A DNA stretch of 64,000 bases, from contig NZ_CP039690.1 of NCBI RefSeq assembly GCF_005144885.1, forward strand, positions 3,857,001 to 3,921,000, read 5' to 3'. Under the pieces are notes generated by a model. That model ran no database searches. It saw nothing but the letters and a program-made list of their open reading frames with translations, and had not been told where the DNA came from. This document shows positions 55,116 to 63,652 of the stretch, one piece after another (the first letter of the stretch is position 1; the number at the start of each line of letters is the position of its first letter). Both the position numbers and the translations under genes were made by a program. This DNA is from Phreatobacter stygius. GTDB taxonomy: Bacteria > Pseudomonadota > Alphaproteobacteria > Rhizobiales > Phreatobacteraceae.

Positions 55116-55263
55116 AGCGCGGGCCCGTTTCGCGCAGACCAGCCATCCCCGTCACTTCCGCGCTTTCGCCAGGTCTCCGGCTCGGCCAGACTGCCGCCCG
55201 TTGGGGACGATCGATTGTCTGCCGGCGACGCGGCACGAGGCCGCGCGCCGGCGAGGGGGCGAC

Positions 55264-55743
55264 ATGCTGGATTTCATCTACCGTTCGCTGGTCATCGGCG
55301 TGGCCGCCACCGCGCTGCTCGACCTCTGGGCGCTGTTCCTGAAGAATGCCTTCGGCATCCCCCCGGCCAATTGGGCCATGGTCGGCCGCTGGTTCGGCCA
55401 CCTGACCCGCGGCACGGCCATGCATGAGGACATTGCCAAGGCCGAGCCTTTTCCGAACGAATTGACGGTCGGCTGGATCGGCCATTACGCCGTTGGCGTC
55501 TTGTTCGCCGCGGCCCTGCTGCTGCTCGCCGGGCCGGCCTGGAAATTCGCCCCGACAGCGGTCTGGCCGCTGATTGTCGGCCTGGTCACGGTCGGCTGCG
55601 GCTGGTTCATCCTGCAGCCCGGCATGGGCGCCGGCATCGCCGCCTCGCGGCGGCCCAATGCCGGCCAGATCCGTTTGCTCAACATTGCCGGCCACACCGT
55701 CTTCGGCCTCGGCATGTTCGCCGCCGCCTGGCTCATTCGCTAA
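55264..55743 (+). CDS. DUF2938 family membrane protein
   Basis: This 159-residue protein has four hydrophobic segments. It carries the DUF2938 start pattern A-A-T-A-L-L-D-L-W-A-L-F-L-K, followed by N-W-A-M-V-G-R-W-F-G-H, with H-Y-A-V-G further on. The ATG at 55264 is chosen after GGGGG(C)GAC; the open frame from 55099 is not family-like. It lies 148 bases after korB. Function of this family is unknown. Confidence 0.88.
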   Translation: MLDFIYRSLVIGVAATALLDLWALFLKNAFGIPPANWAMVGRWFGHLTRGTAMHEDIAKAEPFPNELTVGWIGHYAVGVLFAAALLLLAGPAWKFAPTAVWPLIVGLVTVGCGWFILQPGMGAGIAASRRPNAGQIRLLNIAGHTVFGLGMFAAAWLIR

Positions 55744-55760
55744 AAAATGCCGGGCCTCGG

Positions 55761-56672
55761 CTATTCGGCCGAGAGCCCGGCCGCCCGGTCGGCCGCCATT
55801 TCCTCGGTGATCCAGGCGACAAAAGCCTCGATCTGCGGCCGCGTCCGGTCCTCCCGCCGATAGACCACCCGGTGGGCGACCGAGCCGACGCCGATCGGCC
55901 CGAACGGCATGACCAGCTTGCCGGCGCGCAGCATGTCGGTCGCCTGCAACTCGGATTCCAGCACCATGCCGAGGCCGTCGGCCGCCGCCATCAGGGCAAG
56001 GAAAGCCCGGTCGAACTGCATGCCGCGCCGGTTCAGCATCACATCGGGCGCGTGCCGGGCGATCCACTCGTCCCATTGCACCACGCAGCGCACCGAATGA
56101 ATGACCGGCACCCTGGCGATGGCGTCGAGATCGGTCAGGCCGTGCTCGGCGACGAAGGCGGGGCTTGCCAGCGGCACCACCCGCTCCTCGGCCAGCACGA
56201 TGCTGTCGCAGGCCTCGGGCACGGGGCGGGCATATTGGATGTCGATCATGAAGCCGTCGCCGCCGAGTTTGGCGGGCTCGTGGCCGGCAAACAGGGTCAG
56301 GTCGATTTCCGGATGCCGGCGCTTGAACGAACCGAGCCGCGGCACCAGCCAGAGCGTCGCGAGGCTCGGGGCCGAATGCAGCATCAGCCTGAGCACCCCG
56401 CCGGACGCGGCGAAACGGCTGGTCGCAATCGCGATGCGGGTGAAGCTTTCGCCGAGCGCGGCGGCATAAGCGAGCGCGTCCTCGGTCGGCAGCACCGTGC
56501 GTTTCGCCCGCACGAACAAGGGCTTGCCGAGAAAGTCCTCGAGCGCGCGGATCTGATGGCTGACCGCCGAGGGCGTGACGTTCAACTGATCGGCGGCCCG
56601 CGCGAAACTGCCGGTCTCCATCACGGCGGAAAAGGTCAGCAGGCATTTCAGCGGCGGCATGCCCTTGATCAT
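55761..56672 (-). CDS. LysR family regulator, GcvA-like
   Basis: This 303-residue protein has a winged helix near 1-60 (G-S-F-A-R-A-A-D-Q-L-N-V-T-P-S-A-V-S-H-Q-I) and an effector domain. The T-P-S-A-V-S-H-Q motif places it with the GcvA/AmpR-like group. ATG 56672 is chosen; a GTG at 56684 is also in frame. It is divergent from the SAF-domain oxidoreductase and TRAP genes and is their likely regulator. It is convergent with the DUF2938 gene. Confidence 0.9.
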   Translation of the reverse strand: MIKGMPPLKCLLTFSAVMETGSFARAADQLNVTPSAVSHQIRALEDFLGKPLFVRAKRTVLPTEDALAYAAALGESFTRIAIATSRFAASGGVLRLMLHSAPSLATLWLVPRLGSFKRRHPEIDLTLFAGHEPAKLGGDGFMIDIQYARPVPEACDSIVLAEERVVPLASPAFVAEHGLTDLDAIARVPVIHSVRCVVQWDEWIARHAPDVMLNRRGMQFDRAFLALMAAADGLGMVLESELQATDMLRAGKLVMPFGPIGVGSVAHRVVYRREDRTRPQIEAFVAWITEEMAADRAAGLSAE

Positions 56673-56965
56673 TGATGAGCTCACATCACCGATTTGGCCA
56701 GTTTATTTCAATTTCACGGATTCTGGTTTGTTGATAGCGTTTCTTCAAGACAGATCGACGGCCGGGAAAACCGGGCCGCGGGGAGAGATGCCACCGAGGT
56801 TTCGCATGGGGCTCCGCTCGGGAGGCCGGCGAAGCGCCGCGCCGCCATCCCGCGCTCCTCTCAAATCCTCCTGCCGCCTTGTCTGTCGGCGCGCCCGAGC
56901 TGGCGCGGCAGTCCCGGGGGCCGCCGATGCGGCGCCCGGTTCAGGGTCTTTGAGAGGACAAGCGC

Positions 56966-58321
56966 ATGAACCTGCATCGAATGCTTCTCGAACGTCAGGC
57001 CGCCGGCCGGCCGGTGACGGTCGGCCTGATCGGCGCCGGCAAGTTCGGCACCATGTTCGCAAGCCAGGTGCGTTCGACCGAGGGCATGCATCTGGTGGCG
57101 GTGGCCGATCTCAACACCGCGCGGGCCCGCTCGCAGCTCGCCGCCGGGTCATGGCCGGCCGAACAATATGCCGCCCGGTCGATCGACGACGCGCTCGAGA
57201 GCGGCGGCACGGTGGTGACCGACAATGCCGACCTGATGATCGGCCATCCCGCCATCGAGGTGATCATCGAGGCGACCGGCGACCCCGGCGCCGGCATCCG
57301 TTTCGCCTTGAAGGCGATCGACAACGGCAAACACATCGTCATGGTCAATGTCGAGGCCGATGCGGTCGCCGGTCCGATCCTGGCGCGCAAGGCCAGCCAG
57401 GCCGGCGTCGTCTATTCGCTCGCCTGGGGCGACCAGCCGGCGCTGATCGCCGATCACATCGACTGGGCGCGCGCCGCCGGTTTCCGGGTGGTTTCGGCCG
57501 GCAAGGGCACGCGCTACCACCCGACCTATCATCAATCGACGCCCGACACGGTCTGGGACATCCTCGACAAATATATGAAGATCAAGGATCGGACCTCGAT
57601 CAATCCGAAGATGTTCAACTCCTTCGTCGACGGCACCAAGTCGGGCATCGAGATGACCGCGGTGTGCAATGCCACCGGCCTTCATTCGCAGGCCGAGGGC
57701 CTGTCCTTTCCGCCGGCCACCCGGTTCGAACATGCCGAGATCTGCAAACCGAAATCATCCGGCGGCGTGCTCGAGCGGGCCGGCGTCACCGAGGTGACCT
57801 CGTCGGTCTATCGCGACGGCACCGACGTGCCGCACAGCCTGGTCATGGGCACCTATGTGGTGTTCGAGAGCGACAGCGCCTATTCGCAGGAGTGCTTCCG
57901 CGAATACAGCATGCTGCAGGATTCCAGCGGTAAATATGCCGCGCTCTACCGGCCGATCCACATGATCGGCCTGGAGCTCGGCATCTCCGTCGCCTCCGTG
58001 GCGCTGCGCCATGAGCCGACCGGGGCGCCGATCATGTTCAATTCCGACGTGATCGCCACCGCCAAGCGCGACCTCAAGGCGGGCGAAATGCTCGACGGCG
58101 AGGGCGGCTTCTGCGTCTGGGGCAAGCAGACCCCGGCCGACACCTCGCTCGAGCGTGGTTATCTGCCGCTCGGCCTTGCCCACGGCGTCAGGTTGAACAG
58201 CGATATCGCGCGCGGCCAGCGGCTCAAATGGAGCGACGTCGATTATGATCAAAACGATATCGCCGTCCGGGTCCGCCGCGAGATGGAGGCTGCCTTCGCG
58301 CGCCCCGAGGCGGGCGGCTGA
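56966..58321 (+). CDS. NAD(P)-binding oxidoreductase with C-terminal SAF domain
   Basis: This 451-residue protein has an N-terminal Rossmann fold with V-G-L-I-G-A-G-K-F-G-T-M near residue 20. A homoserine-dehydrogenase-like middle follows (E-A-T-G-D-P-G-A-G, then M-V-N-V-E-A-D-A-V-A-G-P). An SAF/antifreeze-like domain occupies about 360-440 (D-L-K-A-G-E-M-L-D-G-E-G-G). Proteins of this layout are usually beside sugar-acid or carboxylate transporters; their reaction is mostly undefined. Here a DctPQM TRAP system follows after 102 bases. Confidence 0.87.
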   Translation: MNLHRMLLERQAAGRPVTVGLIGAGKFGTMFASQVRSTEGMHLVAVADLNTARARSQLAAGSWPAEQYAARSIDDALESGGTVVTDNADLMIGHPAIEVIIEATGDPGAGIRFALKAIDNGKHIVMVNVEADAVAGPILARKASQAGVVYSLAWGDQPALIADHIDWARAAGFRVVSAGKGTRYHPTYHQSTPDTVWDILDKYMKIKDRTSINPKMFNSFVDGTKSGIEMTAVCNATGLHSQAEGLSFPPATRFEHAEICKPKSSGGVLERAGVTEVTSSVYRDGTDVPHSLVMGTYVVFESDSAYSQECFREYSMLQDSSGKYAALYRPIHMIGLELGISVASVALRHEPTGAPIMFNSDVIATAKRDLKAGEMLDGEGGFCVWGKQTPADTSLERGYLPLGLAHGVRLNSDIARGQRLKWSDVDYDQNDIAVRVRREMEAAFARPEAGG

Positions 58322-58423
58322 CGACCTGGTCTGATCATTGCCAGTCGCGCCGGGTTCGCCGGCGCGGCCTGCACGTCAGAGCCCGGTCAACGGGCCGGAC
58401 GGCAACACGAGGAGGGAGCCACC

Positions 58424-59419
58424 ATGCGACATCAAGGGACATCGTCTTTCACCCGCCGCGGCGTTCTCGGCACGCTCGCCACGGGCGCCGCGATCATCGC
58501 CGCGCCGGCGACGCTGCGCGCCCAGCGGCTGCAATGGATCGGCGCGACCGGAACGCCGGCCGCCGATTTCATCGGCGTGGCACTCGACTTCTTCGCCAAG
58601 CGTGTCGCCGAACTGACCAAGGATCAGATCGTCATATCCTCGCATCACGGTGGTTCGCTCGGCGGCGAACGCGAACATGTCGAAGCGCTGCTGCAGGGTG
58701 CCGTGCATGTCGCCACCCCGGGCCAGGGCGTGCTGGCCGGCTGGTATCGGCCCGCCGAGGTCTGGACCCATCCCTATCTGTTCAAGGACGTCGCCCACAA
58801 GGATCGGGTCTGGGACACCATTCGTGCCGAATATCAGGCCGATACCGCCAGCCAGGCGAAACTCCGTCCGCTCGGCGCCATTCCGCGCATGCCGCGCCAG
58901 TTGACCTGCAACCGGCCGGTCCGCGCTCCGGCCGACATGAAGGGGCTGAAGATCCGCGTGCCGGAGACCGCGCTGTGGCGGCGGACCTTCGAAATGTTTG
59001 GCGCCTCGCCCACGCCGCTGCCCTTCCCGGAGGTGTTCCAGGCCTTGAAATCCGGGGTCATCGACGGTCAGGAGAACCCGATCGCGCTGACCTTCAATTC
59101 CGGCATTTTCGACGCCAATACCCACCTCTCGCTGACCGAGCACATGATGCAGGACAATTGCATCCTGGTCGGCGAGGTCGCCTATCAGCGCCTGACGCCG
59201 GACCAGCGCGCGGCGCTCGACCGGGCCGCCCGCGACGTCGAGGCGGAACTGCGCCCCAAGGTGATCGCCGACGACACGGCTGTCATGGAACAGGTCAAGG
59301 CGAAGAGGATCATGATCACCGAGGTCGACAAGGCGGCGTTCGCCGCCTCGGTGCGCAACCTGGTGACCGAGTTCCCGGCCGGCAAGAAGTGGGTCGAGCG
59401 CATCGGCCAGGTCACCTGA
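58424..59419 (+). CDS. TRAP transporter substrate-binding protein, DctP-type
   Basis: This 331-residue periplasmic receptor has a twin-arginine-like signal (F-T-R-R-G-V-L-G-T-L-A, cleavage near L-R-A at 32). DctP features are the G-S-L-G-G-E-R-E-H-V-E-A segment, the ligand arginine region K-I-R-V-P-E-T and G-V-I-D-G-Q-E-N-P near 210. It binds an organic acid, usually a carboxylate, for the membrane pair that follows. A GAGGAGGG site precedes the ATG. Confidence 0.93.
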   Translation: MRHQGTSSFTRRGVLGTLATGAAIIAAPATLRAQRLQWIGATGTPAADFIGVALDFFAKRVAELTKDQIVISSHHGGSLGGEREHVEALLQGAVHVATPGQGVLAGWYRPAEVWTHPYLFKDVAHKDRVWDTIRAEYQADTASQAKLRPLGAIPRMPRQLTCNRPVRAPADMKGLKIRVPETALWRRTFEMFGASPTPLPFPEVFQALKSGVIDGQENPIALTFNSGIFDANTHLSLTEHMMQDNCILVGEVAYQRLTPDQRAALDRAARDVEAELRPKVIADDTAVMEQVKAKRIMITEVDKAAFAASVRNLVTEFPAGKKWVERIGQVT

Positions 59420-59496
59420 GCCACACCTGAGCCCTGCCGCCGCGGGGCGGCCGCCCGCCGCCCCGCCTCCTTCGCGCCATCGGCCTGGGACCGGGC

Positions 59497-59997
59497 ATGA
59501 AACCTGTCATCGGAAGGATTTGCGACGCGATCACCGAGGTCGCGAAGCTGGTGCTCGGCACCTGCGTCGCCGCCATCGTGCTGATCACGCTGGCGGCGGT
59601 CTGGTGGCGTTATGTGGTCAACGCGCCGATCGCCTGGATCGAGCAGGTGTCGAACATCCTGTTCATCTGGATCACCTTCATCGGCGCCGCGGTGCTCTAT
59701 CGTCAGAAGCTGCATATTGGTGTCGACATGTTCATCGACATGCTCGCCGGCCGCGCCAGGCAGATCATGTTCTGGGTGATCGAGACCGGCAATCTCGGCT
59801 TCATTGTCGTGCTGTTCATCTACTCGGTGAAACTCAGCATCGACGTCCTGCCCAATACCTATGGCGCGCTCGATATCACGCCGGCCTGGTTCTATTTTTC
59901 CGCGCCGGTCGCCTGCGTGATGATGATGTTCTTTTTCGTCGAGAAGATCGTCGATCCCTCGAAACGGGTGCCCGAAGGCTCGGTTGGGGATTTCTGA
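59497..59997 (+). CDS. TRAP transporter small permease, DctQ-type
   Basis: This 166-residue protein has four predicted helices and the DctQ pattern W-I-E-Q-V-S-N-I-L-F-I-W near residue 50 and Y-R-Q-K-L-H-I-G-V-D-M near 69. It binds the large permease and helps docking of the receptor. One base separates its stop from the next start. Confidence 0.92.
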   Translation: MKPVIGRICDAITEVAKLVLGTCVAAIVLITLAAVWWRYVVNAPIAWIEQVSNILFIWITFIGAAVLYRQKLHIGVDMFIDMLAGRARQIMFWVIETGNLGFIVVLFIYSVKLSIDVLPNTYGALDITPAWFYFSAPVACVMMMFFFVEKIVDPSKRVPEGSVGDF

Positions 59998-59998
59998 C

Positions 59999-61282
59999 AT
60001 GAGCACGGTGCTGATCGGCGGTTTCTTCCTGCTTCTCGCGCTCTCCTTTCCCATTGGCTTCGCCATGGGCATCGCCACCATGGGCGCGATCTGGACCCAT
60101 GGCGGATTGCCCATGTCGCTGCTCGCCCAGCGCACCCTGGTCGGCGCCGACAGTTACGCGCTGCTGGCCATTCCCTTTTTCATCCTGGCCGGCAACCTGA
60201 TGAATGGCGGCGGCATTACCAGGCAGATCATCGATCTTGCCAATGCCATGGTCGGCCGGTTTCGCGGTGGCCTGGCGCTGACCTCGGTCATGGCCGCGAT
60301 GATCTTTTCCGGGCTGTCCGGCTCGGCCGCGGCCGATGCCTCGGCGCTCGGCAAGGTGCTGATACCGGCCATGAAGAAGCAGGGTTATGGCGGCGGTTTC
60401 GCCGCCGCGCTGATGGCCTCCGCCTGCGTCAACGGACCGATCATCCCGCCGTCGATCCCGCTGGTCATCTACGGCCTGTCGGCCGGCAAGGGCGTGTCGA
60501 TCATCGCCCTGTTCCTCGGCGGCATCGTGCCGGGCTTTCTCCTGGGCCTGTCGCTGATGATCGCGGCCTATTGGATCTCGGTCCGGCGCAACTATCCGAC
60601 CACGGACGCCGTGCCGTTCCGCGAGATCCCGCGCATGGTCGGGCCGGCGCTCTGGGCCCTGATGATGCCGGTCATCATCCTGCTCGGCGTCACCGGCGGC
60701 ATCGTCACCGTTACCGAGAGCGCCACCATCGCGGTCGTCTATGCCGCCCTTGTCGGCTTCTTCGTCTATCGCGAGCTGAGCCTCAGGACGATCTGGCCGA
60801 TCCTGGTGCAGACCGCGCTCGATACCGCGCTGGTCATGTTCATCATCGCGCTGTCGAGCGGTTTCGGCTGGCTGCTCGCGGTCTCCGGCATGCCCAGGGC
60901 GATCGCCGCCTGGATCGCCTCGATCTCCAGCGACCCCCTGGTCATCCTGATGATGATCAACGTCTTCTTGCTGATCATCGGCATCTTCATGGAGCCGCTG
61001 CCGGCGCTGTTCATCCTGATCCCGGTGCTGGTGCCGGTGGTCAGCGCGGTTGGCATCGACCTCGTCCATTTCGGCCTGGTGATGGTGTTCAACCTCTGCC
61101 TCGGGCTGATCACGCCGCCGGTCGGCATTCTCCTCTATATCTGCGCCAATTTTGCCGGGGTGAAGCTGGAAGAGGAGAGCCGCGAGCTCGGCCCCTTCCT
61201 CGGCGCCGGTCTCCTGGTGCTGGTCTTGATCACCGTGTTTCCGTCAACCGTGCTCTGGCTGCCCCGGGTTCTCTTGAACTGA
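59999..61282 (+). CDS. TRAP transporter large permease, DctM-type
   Basis: This 427-residue protein has about 12 helices and DctM hallmarks: A-I-P-F-F-I-L-A-G-N-L-M-N near 60, S-G-L-S-G-S-A-A-A-D-A near 105 and N-G-P-I-I-P-P-S-I-P near 146. These correspond to the sodium/ligand-binding elements of SiaQM-like systems. It is the sodium-driven importer for the DctP ligand. The ATG at 59999 is used rather than an in-frame upstream ATG inside dctQ. Confidence 0.93.
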   Translation: MSTVLIGGFFLLLALSFPIGFAMGIATMGAIWTHGGLPMSLLAQRTLVGADSYALLAIPFFILAGNLMNGGGITRQIIDLANAMVGRFRGGLALTSVMAAMIFSGLSGSAAADASALGKVLIPAMKKQGYGGGFAAALMASACVNGPIIPPSIPLVIYGLSAGKGVSIIALFLGGIVPGFLLGLSLMIAAYWISVRRNYPTTDAVPFREIPRMVGPALWALMMPVIILLGVTGGIVTVTESATIAVVYAALVGFFVYRELSLRTIWPILVQTALDTALVMFIIALSSGFGWLLAVSGMPRAIAAWIASISSDPLVILMMINVFLLIIGIFMEPLPALFILIPVLVPVVSAVGIDLVHFGLVMVFNLCLGLITPPVGILLYICANFAGVKLEEESRELGPFLGAGLLVLVLITVFPSTVLWLPRVLLN

Positions 61283-61317
61283 CGGGGAGCACTGCGGCCG
61301 CGCGTCCGGGGGCTGTT

Positions 61318-61989
61318 TCAGATTTCCCGGTCATCCGCTTTCGGGATCGCGCTGCGGCGCGCCAGGGTCTGGAGCTGCTCGTAAAGGTCGGGGCTGTCGG
61401 CGCTGCACACGCAGATCGCCCGGGCCGGCCCGTCGCCGACATTCAGATAGGCGTGGGCCATGGTGCTGTCGATATAGATGCCGTCGCCCGGCTCCAGCAG
61501 TTCGGGGGCATAGAACTCGGTATGGACGGCGACGCGGCCCTCGAGCACCAGCAGATATTCCTCGCCGGAATGCCGCATCAGCGGCCCGAATTCGTCCAGG
61601 CTCCGGGCCGTGAGCTCGGCGATGATCGGGATCATCCGCTTCCCCAGAAGCTCGGTGTTTTGATAGGAATAGCCATAGGCCTTGGTCCGGACGAACTGCC
61701 CTTCACCCTTGCGGCTGATGCTGCGGCGCGCCGTCGGCATGGCGCTGACCGGCGCGTTCATCTCGGCCGGATGGAACAGTTCCGCCACCTCCATGCCGAG
61801 CCCGGCGCTCAACTGCAAGAGCTTGTCATAGGTCAGCGACATCTGGTGGTTCTCGACCTTCGACAGGGTCGAAAGCGCCATGCCGGTCCGTGCCGAGACA
61901 TCTTTCAAGGTCAGGCCGCGGGCGCGCCGGGCGGCCTTCAGGCAATCGCCGAGCTGAGGGCGCTGAGGAGATGAATCAGGGACGGTCAT
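61318..61989 (-). CDS. XRE family regulator with C-terminal cupin
   Basis: This 223-residue protein has a helix-turn-helix_3 domain near 15-70 (L-K-A-A-R-R-A-R-G-L-T-L-K-D-V, then M-A-L-S-T-L-S-K-V-E-N). A cupin_2 domain occupies about 145-205 (H-S-G-E-E-Y-L-L-V-L-E-G-R, then E-P-G-D-G-I-Y-I-D-S). The ATG at 61989 is preferred to a TTG at 62001. It is divergent from the M81 gene at 62173 and convergent with the TRAP genes. It probably controls the former; the cupin would bind a small ligand. Confidence 0.9.
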   Translation of the reverse strand: MTVPDSSPQRPQLGDCLKAARRARGLTLKDVSARTGMALSTLSKVENHQMSLTYDKLLQLSAGLGMEVAELFHPAEMNAPVSAMPTARRSISRKGEGQFVRTKAYGYSYQNTELLGKRMIPIIAELTARSLDEFGPLMRHSGEEYLLVLEGRVAVHTEFYAPELLEPGDGIYIDSTMAHAYLNVGDGPARAICVCSADSPDLYEQLQTLARRSAIPKADDREI

Positions 61990-62087
61990 GGCCAGGGCCA
62001 ACTATGTCAGAGCTGAAAGCGAATAGCGACATTTGATGATAGTTTAGTTGATGCGCTAAAAAATTCCACGATTTTGAAATTTTGCCC

Positions 62088-62116
62088 TTGTCATTCGGTT
62101 TGAACCGGGCTGACAA
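62088..62116. promoter_or_regulatory. Nested palindromes between XRE-cupin and M81 genes
   Basis: TTGTCA at 62088-62093 and TGACAA at 62111-62116 form an outer inverted repeat. Inside is CGGTT-TG-AACCG at 62096-62107. They lie in an AT-richer divergent region 57 bases before the M81 ATG. This fits an operator for the neighbouring regulator; it was identified by symmetry only. Confidence 0.5.
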
Positions 62117-62172
62117 TGCGCCGCCCGGAAAATGCGGCGTCAGGCGCCGCTCGGAGCGCCGGAGTTGCAGGC

Positions 62173-63642
62173 ATGAAGATTTTCATGGCGACGCTCGCCA
62201 CCGAGACCAACACCTTTTCACCGATCCCGACAGGCCGGGCGGCCTTTACCGGTGGCGGACGGGAATGGTTCCGCAACGACGGCAGCCGGCACCCGGCCAC
62301 TACGGCCAACATCCCCCTGATCGCCTGGCGCAAGCAGGGCGAAGCGGACGGCCATCAGGTCGTCGAGAGCATCTGCACCTTCGCCCAACCGGCCGGCACC
62401 ACCTTGCGCGATATCTACGAGGAGCTGCGCGACACCCTGCTCGCGGATCTGAAAGCCGCCATGCCGGTCGACGTGGTCCTGCTGTTCATGCATGGCGCCA
62501 TGGTGGCGGAAGGTTATGACGATTGCGAGGGCGATACGCTGGCACGGGTCCGGGAGGTTGTCGGCCCGGATGTGAAGATCGGCATCGAGCTCGACCTGCA
62601 TTGTCATCTGACCGAGCTGATGCGTAGCTCGGCGACGGCAATCGTGACCTTCAAGGAATATCCCCATACCGATATCGGCGACCGGGCGCCGGAACTTTAT
62701 CGCCTGTGCCTGGATGCCGCTTCCGGCAAGACCCGGCCGGTCATGGCCTATCACGACTGCCGGATGATCGGCACCTTCCGGCCGACCCAGGAGCCGCTGC
62801 GCGGTTTCGTCGACCGGATGATGGCGATGGAAGGCAAGGACGGCATTCTCTCGGTGTCGTTCGGCCACGGCTTTCCCTGGGCCGACGTGCCCGATGTCGG
62901 CGCCAAGGTGGTCGTCATCGCCGACGGCGACCAAGCCAAGGCCAAGGCATTGGCTGCCCGGCTCGGCCGCGAATTGTGGGATCTGCGCGAGGCGATCACC
63001 GCCCGGCTCGACAGCATCGACGAAGCGCTCGACGCGGTCCTCGCCGACGGCAAGGGCCTCGTCGTGCTCGCCGACGCGGCCGACAACCCCGGCGGCGGCG
63101 CGCCGGCCGACAGCACCTTCCTGCTCAAGCGCATCCGCGAGCGCGGCATCACCGGCGCGGTCCTCGGCTGCTTCTGGGATCCGCAGGCGGTCCAGTTCTG
63201 CATCGAGGCCGGCGAGGGCGCGCGCTTTCTCCTGCGTGTCGGCGGCAAATGTGGTCCGGCCTCCGGCGATGCCGTCGACCTCATGGTGACGGTGCGCAAG
63301 ATCGCGCCCGATCATTCGCAAGCCGGCTTGAGCGGCGGCCGCTCGAGTTTCGGCCCCAGCGTCTGGGTTTCCGCCGACGGCATCGATCTCGTCCTGGTGA
63401 CCAGGCGGGCGCAGACCTTCGCACCGGACGCGTTCACCGGGCTTGGCCTGACCTTGCACGACAAGCTCTTGGTGGCAGTCAAATCGTCGCAGCATTTCCA
63501 GGCGGCCTTCGCGCCGATCGCCCGGCAGGTTCGCTACGTCTCCAGCCCCGGCGCGCTGCAATTTGCCTATGCCGAAATTCCCTATACCCGGCTGGCGTCG
63601 CCGTTCTGGCCGCGTGTCGCCGATCCCTTCGCCGTAAATTGA
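62173..63642 (+). CDS. M81 family metallopeptidase, MlrC-like
   Basis: This 489-residue MlrC (M81) family protein starts with K-I-F-M-A-T-L-A-T-E-T-N-T-F-S. It has H-G-A-M-V-A-E and D-L-H-C-H near 150-170 and ends in a second domain (S-F-G-P-S-V-W, then K-S-S-Q-H-F-Q-A-A-F). MlrC of Sphingomonas cleaves linear microcystin products, but most relatives act on unknown small peptides or amides. The ATG at 62173 starts the conserved region; the open frame to 62116 is not used. The following peptide-type receptor gene supports a role with imported peptide-like compounds. Confidence 0.9.
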   Translation: MKIFMATLATETNTFSPIPTGRAAFTGGGREWFRNDGSRHPATTANIPLIAWRKQGEADGHQVVESICTFAQPAGTTLRDIYEELRDTLLADLKAAMPVDVVLLFMHGAMVAEGYDDCEGDTLARVREVVGPDVKIGIELDLHCHLTELMRSSATAIVTFKEYPHTDIGDRAPELYRLCLDAASGKTRPVMAYHDCRMIGTFRPTQEPLRGFVDRMMAMEGKDGILSVSFGHGFPWADVPDVGAKVVVIADGDQAKAKALAARLGRELWDLREAITARLDSIDEALDAVLADGKGLVVLADAADNPGGGAPADSTFLLKRIRERGITGAVLGCFWDPQAVQFCIEAGEGARFLLRVGGKCGPASGDAVDLMVTVRKIAPDHSQAGLSGGRSSFGPSVWVSADGIDLVLVTRRAQTFAPDAFTGLGLTLHDKLLVAVKSSQHFQAAFAPIARQVRYVSSPGALQFAYAEIPYTRLASPFWPRVADPFAVN

Positions 63643-63652
63643 GGAGCAGGCC

